Shown: piece by piece, positions 28,901 to 37,900 of the stretch
Layout of the letters: every line of letters starts with the position of its first letter
Position numbering within the stretch: position 1 is the first letter of the stretch
Origin: Gordionus sp. m RMFG-2023
Lineage: Eukaryota > Nematomorpha > Gordioida > Chordodea > Parachordodidae
Assembly: GCF_954871325.1 (NCBI RefSeq)
Contig: NC_088778.1
Span: forward strand, 24,103,120-24,167,119
DNA length: 64,000 bases
Reading direction: 5' to 3'
Program-made: the position numbers and the translations under genes
Notes under the pieces: generated by a model
Seen by the model: only the letters and a program-made list of their open reading frames with translations
Databases searched by the model: none
Told to the model about the DNA's origin: nothing

Positions 28901-31900
28901 GTTATTTTAATCCTTATAATTTCTCCAATTATTTCTTTGTTTTATAAATAAATTTTATAATATAAATTTTTATAGGTTAATTAGCATAAATAGATTTTTT
29001 ATTAATTAAACAACAAAAAATTGAAAATTTATTTTATTTTACTAATATTTTCCATGAGAGGTTTTATCCTCAACCCCTCCTTTGTCTACGCTGCATAATA
29101 CCTAATTATAAGATTGCAGTTATATAAATATATCCAGAGTATGCACATGAATTTTTTTAAAAGAATTTATATAAGGATTAGTTATTTAATATGGATCTTT
29201 TTATTTTTTTCTTGAATTTACCAATGCAAAAATAAGTAAGGTGCGGATAAATTTAGTAAAAATTACAAATCAATGCAAATATTTGATCGGTATTGGTGAA
29301 TATCAAATTGGATCGCTGAAAATTAACATGGATGTCCGGCTCTATTTTTTAATAGTCGGAATTTTTTTTGCTTCTAATTTTCATAAATATTTAAGGATAT
29401 GATTTTATTAAAAGTGATCCATTCTATATAAAAAAATAGTTCAATGCTTTTTATTCATTTCAATATTTTATTACGATAACAAAAAAAATAAAGGGGGGAC
29501 ACGTTTTAACGCCTTTGCCCGGAGCCATGCCTACCAAACCTGGTTCAGCGGTAAACCTTGTTTTAACTTTTTTTTTTAATTTGAATTAAAAATTGTTTAG
29601 ATATGGAGGATAACTAAGTTCTAAGGAGAAAACTACTATTATCCAATTTGGTTTAAAGGGAATGCGTATGCTTCATTTAAATTTAACCAAGTGGCTGAAA
29701 AACGACTACGGGACCAGTTGTTGATTATATAAGAATAACTTTGAGTTGAAGCAACGCTCTAGTCTGATAACCAAACTATACACCCAAAATCAGTTAGATG
29801 CCTTTTTTGGTATTTATCTTGGCAGGTTCTCTTACATGATATTGCGCATTAATGAATGGCCTATATCCATAATGCATTTAGTTTTATAGGCTAAGGGGAA
29901 TATAAACTTTCAGAATCGTATTTACGCTCAGTATCTTTATCGTATACCTTTCAATATTATATCGATTTTAAACTAGAGTGTTAAAAATCTTCAAAAGATT
30001 TTTGGCTCAAATTTTTTTTGATGTTTACAAACTCTGATTATAACATTATTATGGTATCTATCCGATAAAACCTAGATATATGATATATATTGGGCATCAT
30101 TATCATTAACGCCTGATGCCAGGCTAGTGGTCATGGGGGGGGGGGATTTTTTCAACCCGCGTAGGTTAAATTTACACATATTAGCTTGCATCATCCTTCA
30201 ACCTGTTAGAATAGTACTTCCTGGGGATATCACAATGGGGGGGGGGGGGGTTATAAATCGTAGGATAATATCCCATATTGAGAATATATATCGTTTTATT
30301 TTTGTCAAAATTGCATTCTATTAAATTGATCCAATATTTTTTATTGTATATTTAAATAAAAATTTTAGGCTCTTCCTTTTTTCGGGGTTGAACCTGTTAT
30401 ACTGGACGAAAATGGTCACGAGGTTGAAGATGGAAAGGACGGATTTTTAGTAAAAATTTTTAATTTACGCTCAGCTAGTTTTTTTATAATAAGATAAAGT
30501 TACAACATATGGTTGTAAGAAAGAAAGGAAGGAAAGAAGGCAGATATATAAGGAAGTGCTTAAACATATTATATTACATTAAGTTGATATTTTTTTTATA
30601 AAACATAACTTTTTATTATTGTAGTGTTTCAAAAGACCCTGGCCCGGAATAATGAGAACTGTTTACAATTGTCAAGAAAGATTTGAAAAGGGATATTTTA
30701 CTAAATTTCCGGGTTATTATACGACAGGAGATGGTAATATATTTATATGTTTTTAATATTAGATAAATAGATAGACAGACAGATCCTGAATGAGATATAA
30801 GCGAGATGCCTAATTTTTAACGATTTTTGTTTTAGCGATTTAGAACAAAAACCGGGCTTATAGCTAGGCTTGCAGGTCTCTAGCAGGCCCGACCCTAAGC
30901 TAAAATTTTTTTAGCACCTGGGTGGGACCTAAAAAAATATTTAAGAAAAAATATTCGGGCCAGGCCGTATATTTTAAAGCTAAATATTTTAAATCGCCAT
31001 TAGCTTTAAAAATTTTTAAATATATTTTTAAAAAAGCCGGGCCCGGCCTTAAAATATGGGTTCGGCCGAAAATTAAAAAAAAAAATCCGGGCCAGCCCTT
31101 TCAAATGATATTTCTGCAGGTCTGATAAATTTATTCAAAACTTGAAGAAAAACACCTAATTAATTTTTAATTTTGTATAGAAAATCTTATTTTTTTATTA
31201 GGTAGCCTGAGACTATACCGTCATCGAGGTACCGAGAATTTAAAGTGAGGTTAGATATAGATTGAATATACAGGATTATCTTGTGTATCCCGATGCATAA
31301 AAGGGCTGGGCCTAAGGGGTTACCTTGTTGGATTCCCTCCTGAGATTTTATTATGTTGTTATTGTACTTTAAAAAAGTAGGGCTAGAGTAACTGTGGAGA
31401 ATGTATGTAGAATATTGAGGATATTTGTGGCAAAACAAGGGAACGAAATATTGACGTTTGATTGTATTGAAAGCATTTTTGAAATCAAGTTTTAAAACGA
31501 CATTGTCTGGAATATTATTTGAGAGGGTAATGCGAGCAAGATGGGCCGAAATTTCAGAGCCTCCAGGTACACCAAACCCTAGCTGAATTGGCGACAGGAA
31601 TGAAGAAAGAGATTCCTTTATTCGTGAGACAATGACCTTAGAGATAGTCCTTCTGAAGAACGATCCAACAGCAATTGGGCGGATACCTCCATCCTTTTTT
31701 TTGAGGGCTATAAGGCGGGCACCAAAGAGAATAGGAATGATAGGTGGTGGGAGGGGCCCATTAAGAATTAAATTTAATAACCTGGTAAGGTTCTGCAAGA
31801 GGGCTTTGCATGATATATTAGGTTTTATAATGTCTTGGATAAAAATAGCACGAATGCCATCTAGGCCTCCAGAAGAGTCTCTTTTGAAAGATCTGACAGC

Positions 31901-34900
31901 TTTGATCGTCTCATCAGAGTTGATTCCAGGGGCTATATGATCGTTTTGGCTTGAGAAGGCAAATTCTGAATCACATGAAGGGTGTTTAAGAAGCAAGGCT
32001 TCTAGAGTGGACTCATTGTTTGGAGCTAAGGAATTTTCAGAGGTCATGACCCGAAGGGCTGAATTGATATTAAGGCTGTTTATTTTGTTTGAAACTATTT
32101 TAGCCTTAAGGGCGATAGGGAGTGGATTGGATTGGTGGGTCTGAGGTGTAGGGGTTGGAATAGAGTCAGGGTTGAAAAGAGATATTGAAGTTTTAATGTG
32201 TTTAGATAATTGAATATTTTTATTAACGGGAATTTTAAGGGTGGAATTGGTAAAACTTAGTAAGTTTTTCCAGTTTGATAGGTTTGCAGGATTGTTTACT
32301 GTTAATAGGATTAAGTTGTTAAAGGATTCTGCAAAAGAATTGCGAGCACCACGCGGAATACGGGATATGGTGGAAACATTGGGTACTGATAAAAAATCAT
32401 TGGCCCATGATTGTAAGTTGGGAGTTTGCTGACTAGGGGGCAAGTTGGTAGCAACAATAGGCGGGGGATGGCTTGCTAAATTTAATAGGCAGAATGGAGG
32501 AGGATCTGTAGGTGTTATGCATGGTAACCCTAAACCTAGGTATCTAAAGGATGGGGGGCCATGAACTTGAAACTTCCTGGCTTTGGTAATTTTAGTATAT
32601 TTATGGCAAGAGGGGCATCAATTATGCATTTGGATTATAGTTGCCAAACTTATAATTGTTGTATTCTTGCTTCACATAGCTATTTAGGCATGTATTATCC
32701 ATTAATTTTGGAATATATGTAGGAATAGCTATCAAAATTTTGCTTGACAAATATTAGGACAACAAGGACCACATGAACCATTTGTTTGTATTTTTGAGAT
32801 TCTATTATAAGAGTTGTATTACAATGGAATGAGTTGTTACTTTGATGACTGAACTTATGTATATAACATTTGTTTTTACACTAATAAATTTTAAATGAAG
32901 GATTGGATAAAGTCATCAGCTAAGTTTAGGTTCATTTGATTAATTCCTTACTTATTATTAATTTATAGAATGGATATGTGGTAAATTAATCATCATCTTG
33001 GCACCACAATACTTAAATTAATGATTTAAAATGGTAATAATTTAGTTATATTTCAGGGATCAATTTATGCATGAATATATTTGATGAAACATGTGGAAGT
33101 AACTTTTCTGAGCAAGGAAGGGCTGGAGGGCCATGTTGTATTGATGGTCATTTTTTAAATATTAATAACTTTGTGACAGGCAGGGCAGATTCCTTTCATT
33201 GTGATGATGATAAGAAAGTTTGATACTTAAGAAGTTTGTTAGTTTGAGTCTATAACTAAAACATTGGTATAGGGTTATTTACTGGATTGTTAGATTATAG
33301 GGGTTTTGTTGTAGATGAGTGCAGAATAATCAATTATTTATTGTACCAGTGAGTGTTTATTTTTATTTCATTGAAAATGTTTTGTGAGAAGTTCCAATTG
33401 AGAGAAATTATGTTTTAAGCTCTGAAGATATTTATGTTGGTGCTAGGGGAAAATTAGAAGGTTTTAAAATTGTAGAAGGGGTCAGAATAATTAAATATGT
33501 ATAGTGCATGTAAGTGTTGTATTTTAATTTCCTTGATAATGTGTTGAAAATAGTTTCAATAAGAGTAAGCTTGTTATAAACTAAGAAGTTATAGGTGCAG
33601 GAGGTATAGAAAAAATTAAATTTCAATCATTTATTTATTGTTTTTAAAAGGATTTCAATTGAATGAAATATAATTTGAGCTTATTTGCATAGCTTTGATT
33701 CCGTGAACAGCTACTAAGTTTTACCAATTCCACCCTTAAAATTCCCGTTAATAAAAAATATCCAATTATCTAAACACATTAAAACTTCAATATCTCTTTT
33801 CAACCCTGACTATATTCCAACCCCTACACCTCAGACCCACCAATCCAATCCACTTCCTATCGCCCTTAAGGCTAAAATAGCTTCAAACAAAATAAACAGC
33901 CTTAATATCAATTCAGCCCTTCGGGTCATGACCTCTGAAGATTCCTTAGCTCCAAACAATGAGTCCACTCTAGAAGCCTTGCTTCTTAAACACCCTTCAT
34001 GTGATTCAGAATTTGCCTTCTCAAGCCAAAACGATCATATAGCCCCTGGAATCAACTCTGATGAGACGATCAAAGCTGTCAGATCTTTCAAAAGAGACTC
34101 TTCTGGAGGCCTAGATGGCATTCGTGCTATTTTCATCCAAGACATTTTAAAACCTAACATATCATGCAAAGCCCTTTTGCATAACCTTACCAGGTTATTA
34201 AATTTAACTATTAATGGGCCCCTCCCACCACCTATCATTCCTATTCTCTTTGGTGCCAGCCTTATAGCCCTCAAAAAAAGGATGGAGGTATCCGCCCAAT
34301 TGCTGTTGGGTTCTTCAGAAGGACTATCTCTAAGATCATTGCCTCACGAATAAAGGAATCTCTTTCTTCATTCCTGTCGCCACTTCAGCTAGGGTTTGGT
34401 GTACCTGGAGGCTCTGAAATGTCGGCCCATCTTGCTCGCATTACTCTCTCAAATAATATTCCAGACAATGTCGTTTTAGAACTTGATTTCAAAAATGCTT
34501 TCAATACAATCAAACGTCAATATTTCGTTCCCTTGTTTTGCCGCAAATATCCTCAATATTCTACATACATTCTCAACAGTTACTCTAGCCCTATTTTTTT
34601 AAAGTACAATAACAACATAATAAAATCTCAGGAGGGAATCCAACAAGGTAACCCCTTAGGCCCAGCCCTTTTTTGCATCGGGATACACAAGATAATCCTG
34701 GATATTCAATCTATATCTAACCTCACTTTAAATTCCTGGTACCTCGATGACGGTATAGTCTCAGGCAACCTCTCCACAGTCCTGTCCATTCCCCCCATCA
34801 TCGAAAATCTCTCTTATATAACAGGACTATCTCTCAACCTCCCCAAATGTGAGATTTGCTTCTTAAACCCTACAACATCCATCCCTTCAGAAACCACATT

Positions 34901-37900
34901 CCTCGCCATCAACAGAGAAGAGATGACACATCTTGGATTACCGATAGGGGGTGAAATAGCAATCGAAACTTTTTTAAACAAATCCCTCGACAATTTATCT
35001 AATTTAAACTCACTTTTTTCCTACCCGCTCATCAATCCTTTTTTTTTAATCAAAAACTATTTTAATATACCCAAAATCCTATGCCCTGAGATCCTCACCG
35101 ATCTTCAAATGCAGCCATTTGCTAGTTTCCCACGAAACCCAAATTAAAGATCTCCTAGAAAACATATTATACCTTAAATTCTCCAATTCATCTTGGCTCC
35201 AGGCCACCCTTCCAAGCAAGTCTGGTGGTATTGGTATCCGATCCCCCTTACAACTTTCCCTCTCAGCCTTTATCTCATCTCGTCTTGCTGCTCAATCTAT
35301 TATCGACAATGGATCTACTCCTTCAGATACTGACCTCTCACAAACCCTCACATTTTGGGACAACAACTGCTCTCCCACCCTTAGCCGTCCCGCTTCCAGT
35401 ACCCAAAAAGACTGGGATGCTCCTCTGATCGCCCGTTCCGTTGAATATCTTATTTCGAACAGGCCCTTAGAGGAAAATCCCAATAATTTGGTACTAAATG
35501 CAAACTCTGGCTACGAATGGTTGGAAGCCTTCCCCAGCGCCAATCTTGGCCTCCTCATGACTGGCGAACAGCTACGTATATCTATAGCCCTCCGCCTCGG
35601 CTGTAATGTCGTAGTTCTCTCCATCTGCATCGACTGTATTCAGCCCATTGAATCGAAGGCTTACCATCCCTTGCACTGCAAGTTCTCCCGTGGACGACAA
35701 CATCGTCATAAATCTATCAATAACATCTTACTAGCCGCCCTCAAAAAAGTTAATATCCCATCTACCCTCGAACCAGTGGGTCTTTCAAACGAATACGCCT
35801 TACGCCGGATGGCATTTCTCTCATACCCAACCCTGGTAGGAAAAAAAATGAGACAGATCTCAGGGGACCCCAATGAAGGATTTTACCTTCGCCAGCAGAT
35901 TTCCCTGGAAATTTGCCGGTCTAATATTTTAAGTATTCACTCTTCTCTTGGATGATATATATCCCCCCTTTTTTTAAATATATTTTTTTTTATAGTCCTT
36001 TTTAATGTCTTCGTAGATTATGTATATATTATATATTTATTTTTTTTATATTTAATTTTTAATATATCCATTTTAATATATATTTTTTAATCCTCTGTAA
36101 TTTAATGATTATGAATAAATAATAAAGTTAAAAAAAATAAATATATAAATGACTAAGTAATATGTAGTGATGTTAAAAGTTACTTTTGAAACATAACTAG
36201 TTACAGTTACTAGTTACATTTTTACAAAAGTAACTAGTTATTAGTTAGTTATTTTCAAAAGTAACTAGTTACTTACTTTATACATCCTTCATATGCGCAT
36301 TATTTATTTATTGAATGCATTTATTTAATATAAAAAAAATTAGGATAAACAAAGTATAACAGTTATTTAAAATAATATACAATTTATTTATATAAAAAAA
36401 TATCGCAAAATTGAATATTTACATCGAATATAAAAACATTTATTTTTCATAAAAATTAGAATCTAATAAATGTTTATTTGCTTTTAACAACAAATTAATT
36501 TCAAAGTTATTATCTAGGAGACGTGCTCGTTTATCTCCAAAAATGAGCTTATCTAGACTGAATAAGCGCTCTACGGGAGCACTTGATGTTAAAACAACAT
36601 TATATTTAATAAAGAGTAATTTTAATTTTGGAAAATCGTTATATAAAGAAAAAGTGTTGTTATTAGATTTGATAAAGTTTTCTATAAGTTCATTCAGAAT
36701 ATTTTGGCGCTTTAGGTCAAAAAATCCAACTACATCAAGTGATGTTGGTTTTGAGCATGATTCATTCGTCTGGGATTCACTTTGAGGTATTAAGGTATTT
36801 ATTAAATTTAAAATTTCCTCCTTTTTTGCTTTATTCCTTTCTTGCCTAATCCAAGGCCAGTCTGTTTTAAATAAAGGGTGAAGAATTGCAGCAATGATGT
36901 TGTCATTATCATAAAGATTATTAAACCTACAACATGATATTATTAATTTATAAATAATTATTTGATTTAAGTTACCTTTTTACAATACTAGCTAATATAG
37001 TATCCTTTAGAGGTTGACAATATTAATCCCTGCACATCTGCCATACATATAAGTATTTGTGTTATTGTTGGGAACAATCAGACATTTTCACAAAATTTTA
37101 AATTAATAAATTTAATTTAAAATTAATTTATCACAACATATTAAAAATAAAATTAATTATTTGAATATATCTTTAAAAGTAACTAGTTACTATTGGCAGT
37201 TCTAAAAAATTGTAACTAGTTACCTTAACATCACTAGTAATATGTAATATATTTTTATTTCGTGAATGATGATATAATATAATAAATGATAATATTTTTT
37301 TAGGTAAAATATTTATATTTATAAAAATTTTCATTATCATATTTAAATCAGGTTATTTTGATTCTTCTTTATAATATTTAAAATTGCGATATGATTTAAT
37401 CTTTGCTGTTTCATCAATAAGATATAAGACCATTTGAACTTGAAACCATACTGCAGAACAAGCCATAAGCTCATTGATTTGGATCAAGATTCAGGAATGT
37501 ATCTAAAAATGGTTATTCAACCCCCACCCCCCCTCTTCCACTTTCACTACCTACACCCCCTAAACATATATTCATAACCGTTCTATGAATTGATTTAGAC
37601 AGCTTTATAGAAAAATCACCATTTTTTTGTACTTTGCTGTAATCTAATTTGGATATGATATATAGAATAAATTAATTTTAGTGATATATTTAAATTTAAA
37701 AAAAGGGAGAATTTTTATCAAGAAAATAAATTGCTTTTTTAATTCAAGGTGCTCACCGAGATTCAGATGGGTATTACTGGATAGGCGGACGCGTCGACGA
37801 CATGATGAACGTGAGCGGACATCTCTTAAGCACAGCGGCCGTTGAATCGGCCCTAATTCACCGCAGTCGAACATGTGACAGTAAACAAGGTATTGATAGA

